This document shows, piece after piece, positions 1-5,745 of a DNA stretch of 7,728 nucleotides. Made by a program: the position numbers and the translations under genes. The notes below the pieces were generated by a model. It was not told the origin of the DNA. It worked only from the letters and a program-made list of their open reading frames with translations, and made no database searches. Every line of letters starts with the position of its first letter. Within the stretch, counting starts at the first letter, position 1. The DNA lies in the NCBI GenBank assembly GCA_013372965.1, contig JABXIR010000223.1, positions 1 through 7,728 of the forward strand. Direction: 5' to 3'. This DNA comes from Gammaproteobacteria bacterium (GTDB lineage Bacteria > Pseudomonadota > Gammaproteobacteria > Pseudomonadales > DSM-25080).

Positions 1-2
1 CG

Positions 3-242
3 GGTCAAAGAACGGAAGTATCGTATCCGGCCATGCCTGTAACGATTAAAACCACCGAGTATCCCATCGTATCGCAACTACCCAAGTCACCTGAGGGAAG
101 CTGGCAAGTGACTCATAGCGAGAGTGGTATTGCCGCGCTATGTCACAACCAAGAAGGTGAACTGTTGGGTTACTGCCTGTCAGGCAGTGAAATTATCCAA
201 AGAGCAGCGCTCACTAAACAAATTGGCCCTACCCTGGCTTAA
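3..242 (+). CDS. Rubredoxin-NAD(+) reductase, C-terminal fragment (cut by left edge)
   Basis: The frame is open to the left edge and ends at TAA 240-242, so the ATG at 33 is an internal Met and not the start. Seventy-nine residues are visible. They begin with a stretch reading TEVSYPAMPVTIKT, followed by a short beta-rich region with GELLGYCLSG. This matches my memory of the C-terminal domain of FAD-dependent rubredoxin reductases (AlkT/RubB type), where a YPAMPVxVKT segment is typical. The full enzyme passes electrons from NADH through FAD to rubredoxin, in the cytoplasm, for example for alkane hydroxylases. The FAD and NAD Rossmann folds lie outside the window. In Pseudomonas the rubredoxin reductase gene is also close to recG and oxyR, which supports the call. 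Another FAD/NAD pyridine nucleotide-disulfide oxidoreductase of the same fold is the main alternative. Confidence 0.72.
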   Translation, partial: GQRTEVSYPAMPVTIKTTEYPIVSQLPKSPEGSWQVTHSESGIAALCHNQEGELLGYCLSGSEIIQRAALTKQIGPTLA

Positions 243-248
243 GTTAAA

Positions 249-277
249 TTGAATTTGGGCGTTCAGGTGGGTAGCAT
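249..277 (+). promoter_or_regulatory. Candidate sigma-70 promoter for the symporter gene
   Basis: TTGAAT at 249-254 (four of six consensus -35 bases) is followed, after exactly 17 bp, by TAGCAT at 272-277 (four of six consensus -10 bases). It lies in the only sizeable gap between genes and ends 31 bp before the symporter ATG. Both boxes are imperfect, so this is a plausible candidate only. Read-through from the reductase gene upstream is also possible. Confidence 0.3.
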
Positions 278-283
278 GAACGC
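259..283. repeat. Perfect 7-bp inverted repeat overlapping the candidate -10 box
   Basis: GCGTTCA (259-265) and TGAACGC (277-283) are perfect inverted copies separated by 11 bp. The repeat starts 16 bp after the reductase stop and covers the spacer and -10 region of the candidate promoter. No T run follows on the plus strand, so an intrinsic terminator is unlikely. A dyad of this size and place could be an operator, but the regulator is unknown. Confidence 0.4.
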
Positions 284-296
284 AACAGACCACTCT

Positions 297-302
297 AGGT
301 AA
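297..302 (+). promoter_or_regulatory. Ribosome binding site of the symporter gene
   Basis: AGGTAA lies 6 nt before the ATG at 309. The good match and spacing fix this ATG as the start of the symporter. Confidence 0.6.
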
Positions 303-308
303 CGACTT

Positions 309-1574
309 ATGAAACAATCGCTGACGCGACAAATCGTCACTGCGATGATCGCCGGCATCAGTATCGGATTGATCATGCAGTATCTTAACGTCTGGTTTCC
401 TGAAAACGCGGCGTCGTCTTTTTATGGCGAATGGCTCGCTGGAGGCTTATTTAGCGCGGGCGGACAAATTTTCGTTAACTCGTTAAAGTTACTGGTCGTT
501 CCACTCGTGTTCGTCTCCCTGGTTTGCGGCACAACGTCGCTCGGTGCCAATCGCCGTATGGGCATGATCGCACTAAAAACCGTTGGCCTCTATATCGTAA
601 CCACATGCATCGCGATTAGCTTGGCGCTGTTCTTGTCATCTCAAGTGTCGTTTGGTTTAGTCGGCGAACTTCCGGGAGCTGAGTCGTTCAGTGCTCGCGA
701 GGCTCCGCCGCTCATCGATGTATTTGTCGGGATGTTCCCAACCAACCCAGTTCAGGCCATGGCCGACGGTAATATGTTGCAGATTATTATCTTCTCGATT
801 CTCTTCGGGGTCGCCGTGTCACAAGCGGGAGATAATGGCCAACGTATTAGTGGCTTCTTCAACGACCTCAACGAAATTATCATGAAAATGGTTGGCATCC
901 TGATGGCGCTTGCGCCTTACGGTGTGTTCTGTCTGTTAGCTAAATTATTCTTCACCCTCGACATCAGCGCGCTTCAAGAGCTCGCATTGTACTTTGTGGT
1001 TCTCGCTGGCATCCTGATACTTCATGGCACCGTCGTCTACGGAACGCTTGTCAGTGTATTCGCAAAGCTCAACCCCATCGTATTTTTCAAGAAAATGTGG
1101 CCGGCGCAAACTATGGCGTTCGCCACCGCTTCTTCCAACGCGACCATGCCGGTCACCATGGAGGTGGTTGAGGAGAAAATCGGGGTTAGAAATTCAGTTG
1201 CGTCTTTCACCATTCCGCTCGGTGCCACCATCAACATGGATGGCACTGCAATCATGCAAGGTGTAGCCACGGTATTTATTGCGCAAATCTACGGCATAGA
1301 CATTGGTCTAGCCGGATACTTAACCGTCATTCTTACGGCCACTCTCGCGAGCATCGGTACGGCAGGTGTGCCAGGGGTTGGATTAATCACCCTGACCATG
1401 GTTCTAACTCAGGCTGGACTGCCCGTTGAGGGCGTAGCGATTATCCTCGGGGTGGACCGACTACTCGACATGATCCGGACCGGTGTCAACATCACAGGTG
1501 ATGCCGCGGTATCAGCCGTTGTGGCGAAGAGCGAAAATGAGTTAGACATGGAGATTTTTAACTCAGATCGCTAA
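309..1574 (+). CDS. Dicarboxylate/amino acid:cation symporter (DAACS family, GltP/DctA-like)
   Basis: This inner-membrane secondary transporter (421 aa, normal length) imports acidic amino acids or C4-dicarboxylates with Na+ or H+. Hydrophobic segments run through the protein, and the transport-core signatures are present: HP1 loop ASSNATMP (274-281), TM7 NMDGT (309-313), HP2 loop GTAGVPG (350-356) and TM8 DRLLDMIRTGVNITGD (383-398). Aligned by eye to GltPh, TM8 keeps the equivalents of D390, D394, R397, T398, N401 and D405 (here D383, D387, R390, T391, N394, D398). The retained TM8 Arg favours an acidic substrate over a neutral one, but glutamate, aspartate, succinate and fumarate cannot be told apart. 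In HP1 the usual SSS is SSN, and the GltPh R276 position is Ala. The start at 309 has a good ribosome binding site. The gene ends 2 bp from the convergent recG end. Confidence 0.92.
   Translation: MKQSLTRQIVTAMIAGISIGLIMQYLNVWFPENAASSFYGEWLAGGLFSAGGQIFVNSLKLLVVPLVFVSLVCGTTSLGANRRMGMIALKTVGLYIVTTCIAISLALFLSSQVSFGLVGELPGAESFSAREAPPLIDVFVGMFPTNPVQAMADGNMLQIIIFSILFGVAVSQAGDNGQRISGFFNDLNEIIMKMVGILMALAPYGVFCLLAKLFFTLDISALQELALYFVVLAGILILHGTVVYGTLVSVFAKLNPIVFFKKMWPAQTMAFATASSNATMPVTMEVVEEKIGVRNSVASFTIPLGATINMDGTAIMQGVATVFIAQIYGIDIGLAGYLTVILTATLASIGTAGVPGVGLITLTMVLTQAGLPVEGVAIILGVDRLLDMIRTGVNITGDAAVSAVVAKSENELDMEIFNSDR
1534..1565 (-). terminator. Candidate terminator of oxyR-recG inside the symporter 3' end
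   Basis: Read on the minus strand, 12 bp after the recG stop, TGAGTTA and TAACTCA form a perfect 7-bp stem with a 14-nt loop, followed directly by TTTT (1537-1534) and then CGCTCTT. The place and T run suit an intrinsic terminator, but the stem is AT-rich and the loop long, so it may be weak. It lies within the symporter coding sequence. Confidence 0.33.
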
Positions 1575-1576
1575 GT

Positions 1577-3664
1577 CTATGCGTTCGCGAACTTCTCTTT
1601 GCCCGCCAACCAACGATGGATCAATTCACGTACGGCGGGCTTATTGTCTTGGTACAGCGACTCAGCCACATACTTTGCAGTCGCTAACAGCAGCTGATCG
1701 CGATCGAGCCGTGCAATCTTAAACGCCGCGTCACCCGTTTGTCGCGTTCCAAGCAACTCTCCTGCCCCGCGCAACTCTAGGTCGCGCTCTGCAATCAGGA
1801 ATCCATCGGTGGTCTCGCGCATCGTCGAGAGACGAGACTTGGCCGTATTTGATAGCGGTGGAGAGTAAAGCAACACACAGTAACTTTCATCGCTACCGCG
1901 CCCAACTCGACCTCGGAGCTGATGGAGCTGAGCTAAACCGAGCCGCTCTGCATTTTCAATGACCATCACCGTCGCGTTGGGCACATTTACCCCAACCTCA
2001 ATGACGGTCGTGGCCACCAATAGATGGATTTCATTTTGGTTGAATCGTTGCATGATATCGGCTTTTTCGTCGGCCTTTAGTCGACCATGGACCAGACCAA
2101 TGGATAGCTCTGGTAAAACGGCCGTCAACGATTGCGCTATTTCCTCCGCTGCTTCTGCTTCGACTGCTTCAGACTCGTCGATCAGGGTACAAACCCAATA
2201 GGCTTGTCGACCCTGTAGGCAGTTTGCCCGCACTCGTTCAACCACATCATCGCGGCGACTGTTCGAAATGACCACGGTTTGAATTGGCGTTCGTCCGGGC
2301 GGTAACTCGTCGATCACCGATACATCTAAATCTGCGTAAGCCGTCATCGCCAAGGTACGAGGAATGGGCGTCGCGGTCATCACCAACTGATGAGGAGCCC
2401 CGTTCACCCCCTTGTTACGAAGCGCGAGTCTTTGGTCGACCCCAAAGCGATGCTGTTCGTCGATTACCACAAACGCCAAGTTGCTGTAATTAACGTCGTT
2501 TTGGAATACCGCATGTGTGCCGACAATGAGCTGAATAGCACCTGTTTCAATCCCCGCGAGTGTGTCTCTTTTTTGCTTGGCCGACAGCTTCGAGACGAGC
2601 CAAGACACTTGAACCCCTAGCGGCTCGAACCACTCGCGGAACGATTGATAATGCTGTTCCGCTAGGATCTCGGTTGGCGCCATAATAACCACCTGATAAC
2701 CCCGCTCAATCACATGCGCTGCGGCGCATGCCGCCACTAGAGTCTTGCCCGAGCCCACATCCCCTTGAACTAACCGAAGCATCGCTTCGGGCCTCGCTAA
2801 ATCGTTGGCAATTTCCCCTGAAACGCGTGTTTGCGCTTCAGTCGGCTTGAACGGGAGTTGGGCTAAAAGGCTAGCCGCAAGCGCTCCATCGGTTAGGATG
2901 GGAATAGATGCCCGCTCTCGGTAGGTTTGCCTCAAGTTAATTAAGCTTAGGTGATGCGCCACCAACTCCTCAAGGGCTAAGCGCTGAACCGCAGGATGGG
3001 TACCATCTACAAAAGAACTTAACGGCATCCCAGGCTCTGGGCGGTGGATCATCATCAACGCTGAGCTAAGGCTCGGCAACTCAGAAGACAAGTAATCGGA
3101 GGGTATCAGCTCATCAACCGCCTGACTTTGAAGGTGCCGTAACGCCTGGTCCGTCAGTTTTTTCCAGGTGGCTTGGTGCAAACCATCCGTTGTGCCGTAT
3201 ATGGGCGATAAGCGATCATCAAGCGGGGGTGCGACGTCACTTGATGAGATAATCTTCATTTCAGGGTGGTAGATTTCAAGACCCGACGCGCCCCGACGGG
3301 CCTCTCCCCATGCCCTTATCGTGGTGCCGGGCAATAATTGTGCTCGAAGATTTGCGCCAAAGTGGTAAAACCGAAGCGTAATCAAACCACTCGGATCTGA
3401 AACACGAACACGCAGACTTCGTCGCTTACCAAACTGTACCTGCGCATCGTGAACCGAGGCCTCAATGAGCCCCGAAAAACCTGGTCTCATGTGCCCGATC
3501 GGCGTAATACGAGTTCGGTCTTCGTAGCGAATGGGCAGATGGAACAAAACATCCTGAAGAGACCTAATCTTTAACTTCGCCAACTTGTCGGCAACCGCAG
3601 GCCCTACGCCTTTCAGCGTATTGACCGATTGATCAGAAAGCCGGCTTATCGTTGTATCGGGCAC
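1577..3664 (-). CDS. recG: ATP-dependent DNA helicase RecG
   Basis: RecG is a superfamily 2 double-stranded DNA translocase that reverses stalled replication forks and branch-migrates Holliday junctions. The length, 695 aa, is close to E. coli RecG (693). The N-terminal wedge/OB region (about 1-150) opens with a helix-hairpin-helix-like LKGVGPAVADKLAKL (17-31). The helicase core follows: PTEAQ (274-278), Walker A GDVGSGKT (301-308), motif II DEQH (402-405), motif III TATPIPRT (430-437), a motif V-like ATTVIEVGVNVPNA (551-564) and motif VI QLRGRVGRG (582-590). A TRG-type motif follows at about 626-644 (ERDLELRGAGELLGTRQTG). All catalytic motifs look intact. The start is GTG at 3664, inside the last codons of oxyR, with AAGAAGG 10 nt upstream; the N terminus then aligns with E. 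coli RecG. The 19-bp overlap with oxyR implies co-transcription and possible translational coupling. Confidence 0.98.
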   Translation of the reverse strand: MPDTTISRLSDQSVNTLKGVGPAVADKLAKLKIRSLQDVLFHLPIRYEDRTRITPIGHMRPGFSGLIEASVHDAQVQFGKRRSLRVRVSDPSGLITLRFYHFGANLRAQLLPGTTIRAWGEARRGASGLEIYHPEMKIISSSDVAPPLDDRLSPIYGTTDGLHQATWKKLTDQALRHLQSQAVDELIPSDYLSSELPSLSSALMMIHRPEPGMPLSSFVDGTHPAVQRLALEELVAHHLSLINLRQTYRERASIPILTDGALAASLLAQLPFKPTEAQTRVSGEIANDLARPEAMLRLVQGDVGSGKTLVAACAAAHVIERGYQVVIMAPTEILAEQHYQSFREWFEPLGVQVSWLVSKLSAKQKRDTLAGIETGAIQLIVGTHAVFQNDVNYSNLAFVVIDEQHRFGVDQRLALRNKGVNGAPHQLVMTATPIPRTLAMTAYADLDVSVIDELPPGRTPIQTVVISNSRRDDVVERVRANCLQGRQAYWVCTLIDESEAVEAEAAEEIAQSLTAVLPELSIGLVHGRLKADEKADIMQRFNQNEIHLLVATTVIEVGVNVPNATVMVIENAERLGLAQLHQLRGRVGRGSDESYCVLLYSPPLSNTAKSRLSTMRETTDGFLIAERDLELRGAGELLGTRQTGDAAFKIARLDRDQLLLATAKYVAESLYQDNKPAVRELIHRWLAGKEKFANA
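1601..1650 (+). terminator. Candidate terminator of the symporter inside the recG 3' end
   Basis: GCCCGCC (1601-1607) and GGCGGGC (1634-1640) form a perfect GC-rich 7-bp stem, followed on the plus strand by TTATTGTCTT (7 T in 10). It begins 27 bp after the symporter stop. The 26-nt loop is long for an intrinsic terminator, so this is tentative. The two arms also encode KPA and LAG of RecG on the other strand. Confidence 0.3.
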
Positions 3665-4557
3665 TGCAGTATCGCCTTCTTTAACGCCTCAATTGCTTCA
3701 GGTCGCGTAAATGAGGCCCTGTAAGCCATTGCAACGGTGCGTTTCGGTCGCGGAGACACAAAGGGCTTAGCCGCCAAGAATCCCGGCTGATATTGGCTAA
3801 CGCTGGCCGCTGACGCGGGAAGTACGGTTAAGCCCATTCCAGACGCCACCATGTGTCTCAGAGTTTCAATCGATGAGCCCTCGCCAGCAACCATGGCGTG
3901 GTCGCGCTGTTCATACTTATCGCGAAACACTGGGTGAGACTCAATCACCTGATCCTTGAAGCAGTGACCATCACCCAAAAACAATAAGGTTTCATTACGG
4001 AGTTCGTTGGGGTCAATGGTCTCTCGCTCGGCAAGCTCATGCTGAGACGGTGCAACGAGCATAAAGTCCTCGTCGTAGAGTGGCAACGTGATGGTATCGG
4101 GCTCGTTGAATGGCAGCGCGACAATGATGACGTCAAGCTTACCATCTCGCAGTTGCCGTCGAAGGTTGGCCGTGTAGTTTTCTTCGATGACTAACGGCAT
4201 CTTTGGAGCGACTTCCCGGAGCTGTGGTATGCAATAAGGAAACAAGTAAGGCCCCACGGTTAAAATCGCACCCACTCGCAATGGAACACTCAATTGATCC
4301 TGCCCTGCTTGCGCCAACTCCTTGATGGTTCTTGCTTCGTTAAGCACCTTTTGAGCTTGATTTACGATGGCTTGACCAGCAGGCGTTAGAGTCACTTGAT
4401 TTCGGGACCGCTCGAACAAAATAATATTCAGTTCGTCCTCGAGTTTTTTTACCGCAATACTCAAAGTTGGTTGGCTGACAAAGCACTTTTCAGCCGCACG
4501 ACCAAAGTGCTGCTCTTGAGCGAGGGTGACGACGTAACGCAATTCGTTTAGAGTCAT
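3646..4557 (-). CDS. oxyR: OxyR-type LysR-family hydrogen peroxide sensor/activator, lacking Cys208
   Basis: This is a LysR-type regulator of 303 aa (E. coli OxyR has 305). The winged helix-turn-helix (1-60) includes FGRAAEKCFVSQPTLS, close to the OxyR helix 2-3 region. The effector domain carries the OxyR hallmarks TVGPYLFP (100-107), GDGHCFKDQ (195-203) and ETLRHMVASG (231-240). Cys199 falls at exactly the E. coli residue number, and Thr100, His198 and Asp202 are retained; Arg201 is Lys. The partner cysteine is absent: residue 208 is His (CAC, plus 3934-3936). Other cysteines are C25, C109 and C299. OxyR normally senses H2O2 through Cys199 oxidation and activates catalase and peroxidase genes; here a one-cysteine mode, a substitute cysteine or a changed signal must be considered. 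ATG at 4557 has no strong ribosome binding site, but the N terminus aligns with the family. It is divergent from the SDR gene and overlaps recG. Confidence 0.9.
   Translation of the reverse strand: MTLNELRYVVTLAQEQHFGRAAEKCFVSQPTLSIAVKKLEDELNIILFERSRNQVTLTPAGQAIVNQAQKVLNEARTIKELAQAGQDQLSVPLRVGAILTVGPYLFPYCIPQLREVAPKMPLVIEENYTANLRRQLRDGKLDVIIVALPFNEPDTITLPLYDEDFMLVAPSQHELAERETIDPNELRNETLLFLGDGHCFKDQVIESHPVFRDKYEQRDHAMVAGEGSSIETLRHMVASGMGLTVLPASAASVSQYQPGFLAAKPFVSPRPKRTVAMAYRASFTRPEAIEALKKAILQCPIQR
3675..3681 (-). promoter_or_regulatory. Ribosome binding site of recG within oxyR
   Basis: AAGAAGG on the minus strand lies 10 nt before the recG GTG start and inside the oxyR coding end. It supports the GTG at 3664 as the start, although the spacing is slightly long. 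No ATG lies in the adjacent recG frame. Confidence 0.45.
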
Positions 4558-4584
4558 GGAAAATTACCAGTTAAGTGGGCTTTC

Positions 4585-5361
4585 ATGAAAACCGTATTAC
4601 TCGGTTATGGTGACATATTACGACGAGTGTATCATCTACTGAACAACCGAAATCGTCAGCTTATCACCGTAAGTCGTTCAACCGATCATCATCCCGACCC
4701 AGATAACGCGATCTCGCTCGACCTGAGCGCGCGCCCAGAACTTGCTGGCGTATTCAGCCGCGCTGACACCGTGATTTACACTCCCACGCCGATTAACCGT
4801 GAGGTCTCTGGGTATCAGCAAGGTTATTTGGATACGGTCGAGCATCTTATCAAGTTCTTAGATCCATCCACTCGATTGATATTGGTTTCAAGCACTCGGG
4901 TTTACCGCGGCTACGCAGACCGAGTGGTGAATGACGATGATACGCCCCTCCCTGCGGACCCGCAGGGGAGAATCCTTGCAAGGATGGAACAGGTCGCCTC
5001 GGAGCGTGATAACACGGTCATTTTGCGTCCCTCAGGGATCTACGGCCGCAGTTACACGCGATGGGAAAAACTGGCACTAGGAACAGCGCCAAGTACGAGA
5101 GTTGGAAATCGAATTCACGCAGACGACCTTGCAGAGATAATCCGCTTAATGACTGAATTCGCAGAACCCGAGCGAAGCTACCTGTGCTCAGACCTCGAAC
5201 CCGCTTCAGAAGCCGACATTTGGAAGTTTTTGTGTGGCGGCGAGGTGCCGTTAAAACCACCGGAGGGTGGCTTGCGTTATCAACCCACTCGACTGATCGC
5301 AAGTGGGTTTAAGTTTCGTTTCCCGAGCTACCGTGAAGGTCTATCGGAGATCAAACAATAG
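4585..5361 (+). CDS. YeeZ-like atypical extended SDR / NAD-dependent epimerase-family protein
   Basis: A 258-aa cytoplasmic protein with a Rossmann start at its N terminus (LLGYGDILRRV, residues 5-15) and extended-SDR landmarks SSTRVY (102-107), RPSGIYG (148-154) and GNRIHADDLAEII (174-186). The pattern and length fit the E. coli YeeZ group, whose substrate is not known to me. Two features depart from active SDR enzymes: the GxGxxG loop is GYGDIL, lacking the third Gly, and no YxxxK follows the SST motif; that place holds GRILARMEQ (128-136). As I recall, YeeZ has a similar non-tyrosine stretch, so this is likely a family trait and not decay. It may bind a dinucleotide without standard SDR chemistry. 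ATG 4585 begins right at the Rossmann strand; the upstream ribosome binding site is weak. The gene is divergent from oxyR and overlaps the ridA end by 11 bp. Confidence 0.75.
   Translation: MKTVLLGYGDILRRVYHLLNNRNRQLITVSRSTDHHPDPDNAISLDLSARPELAGVFSRADTVIYTPTPINREVSGYQQGYLDTVEHLIKFLDPSTRLILVSSTRVYRGYADRVVNDDDTPLPADPQGRILARMEQVASERDNTVILRPSGIYGRSYTRWEKLALGTAPSTRVGNRIHADDLAEIIRLMTEFAEPERSYLCSDLEPASEADIWKFLCGGEVPLKPPEGGLRYQPTRLIASGFKFRFPSYREGLSEIKQ
4950..4985. repeat. Two adjacent perfect inverted repeats inside the SDR gene
   Basis: CCCTGCGG (4950-4957) and CCGCAGGG (4960-4967) form an 18-bp near-contiguous dyad, which in RNA would be a 7-bp stem with a 4-nt loop. Four bases on, 4972-4985 is a perfect 14-bp palindrome made of ATCCTTG and CAAGGAT. 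Both lie in codons for the PADPQGRILARM segment. No T run follows either, so they are not intrinsic terminators. Short dyads of this size are expected by chance in a window this long. Confidence 0.35.
5251..5273 (-). terminator. Candidate intrinsic terminator of spoT-ridA inside the SDR gene
   Basis: On the minus strand the order is AAG, CCACC, loop CTCC, GGTGG, TTTTAA. The core 5-bp GC-rich stem extends to 8 bp with one G-U and two A-U pairs, with a 4-nt loop and a T run at 5256-5253. This is a standard Rho-independent layout. It lies about 80 bp beyond the ridA stop, within the plus-strand SDR coding sequence, because there is no gap between the two genes. Confidence 0.5.
5282..5309. repeat. 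Perfect 8-bp inverted repeat near the SDR gene end
   Basis: AACCCACT (5282-5289) and AGTGGGTT (5302-5309) are exact inverted copies with a 12-nt loop. On the plus strand a T-rich but broken tract follows, about 50 nt before the SDR stop. A terminator before the stop codon would be unusual, so its role is open. Confidence 0.35.
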
Positions 5362-5734
5362 CGATGCCATCAGCCTCGATGGCAGCACCCTTAGGAAGGC
5401 CCGACACCTCAATAGCAGCGCGGGCTGGATAGGGTTCATGGAAGTACTCCGCCATGATTTCGTTGACCGTTGTAAAGTTTGATAAATCGGTCATAAAGAT
5501 ATTCAGCTTGACCAAGTTGCTCAAGTCACCGCCCGCTGCATTCAATACAGCACGCAAGTTTTTAAAGACTTGATGAACCTCAGCCTCGAAGGTTTCGTTG
5601 ACCAAAGCCATGGTTTCTGGATCGAGCGGGATTTGCCCTGACAGGTAAATGGTATTACCAGCCTGCACTGCTTGAGAATACGTGCCGATTGCCGCTGGTG
5701 CAGCTTCGGTTTTAATAATTGATCGGTTCGGCAT
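5351..5734 (-). CDS. ridA: RidA family reactive enamine/imine deaminase
   Basis: RidA (YjgF/YER057c/UK114 family) hydrolyses enamine and imine intermediates such as 2-aminoacrylate, which form when PLP enzymes act on serine or threonine; it is a cytoplasmic homotrimer. With the ATG at 5734 the protein has 127 aa (E. coli 128), and the catalytic Arg in PARAAIEV is Arg105 and the Glu near the C terminus is Glu120, the same numbers as in E. coli. Family motifs PAAIGTYSQA and LSGQIPLDP are intact, and the C terminus is very like the Pseudomonas copy beside spoT. A longer reading from GTG at 5743 is unlikely because that GTG sits within the ribosome binding site AGGTGAG. The ATG lies 9 bp after the spoT stop, so the two are probably co-transcribed. 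The 3' end overlaps the convergent SDR gene by 11 bp. Confidence 0.96.
   Translation of the reverse strand: MPNRSIIKTEAAPAAIGTYSQAVQAGNTIYLSGQIPLDPETMALVNETFEAEVHQVFKNLRAVLNAAGGDLSNLVKLNIFMTDLSNFTTVNEIMAEYFHEPYPARAAIEVSGLPKGAAIEADGIAIV
5365..5384. repeat. Perfect hairpin just after the SDR gene stop
   Basis: TGCCATC (5365-5371) and GATGGCA (5378-5384) form a 7-bp stem with a 6-nt loop, starting 4 nt after the TAG that ends at 5361. No T run follows on the plus strand. It could protect or shape the 3' end of the SDR transcript, but it also encodes the RidA C terminus, and chance is possible. Confidence 0.35.
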
Positions 5735-5738
5735 TGAA

Positions 5739-5745
5739 CTCACCT
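5739..5745 (-). promoter_or_regulatory. Ribosome binding site of ridA overlapping the spoT stop codon
   Basis: AGGTGAG on the minus strand lies 4 nt before the ridA ATG at 5734 (5 nt if AGGTGA is counted), and its first bases are part of the spoT TAG (5746-5744). Ribosomes ending spoT would be placed on the ridA start, which suggests translational coupling. Confidence 0.65.

Noticed and set aside
172..188. Perfect 17-bp dyad ACTGCCTG-T-CAGGCAGT in the reductase fragment
   Set aside because: It fits ordinary codons (YCLSGS), has a single-base centre unsuited to an RNA hairpin, and is near chance expectation for the window.
33..242. Small separate 69-aa gene beginning at ATG 33
   Set aside because: The frame is open to the left edge, and the residues before the Met (TEVSYPA) continue the rubredoxin reductase C-terminal pattern, so it is a cut gene and not a small gene.
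2713..2790. Two 7-bp hairpins inside recG (CATGCGC/GCGCATG and CCGAAGC/GCTTCGG)
   Set aside because: No T run, no boundary near, and both fall in Ala- and Arg-rich codons; about six such stems are expected by chance.
4558..4584. OxyR binding site or promoter boxes in the 27-bp divergent gap
   Set aside because: No convincing -35/-10 pair and no dyad of OxyR type could be picked out by eye, so none is annotated.
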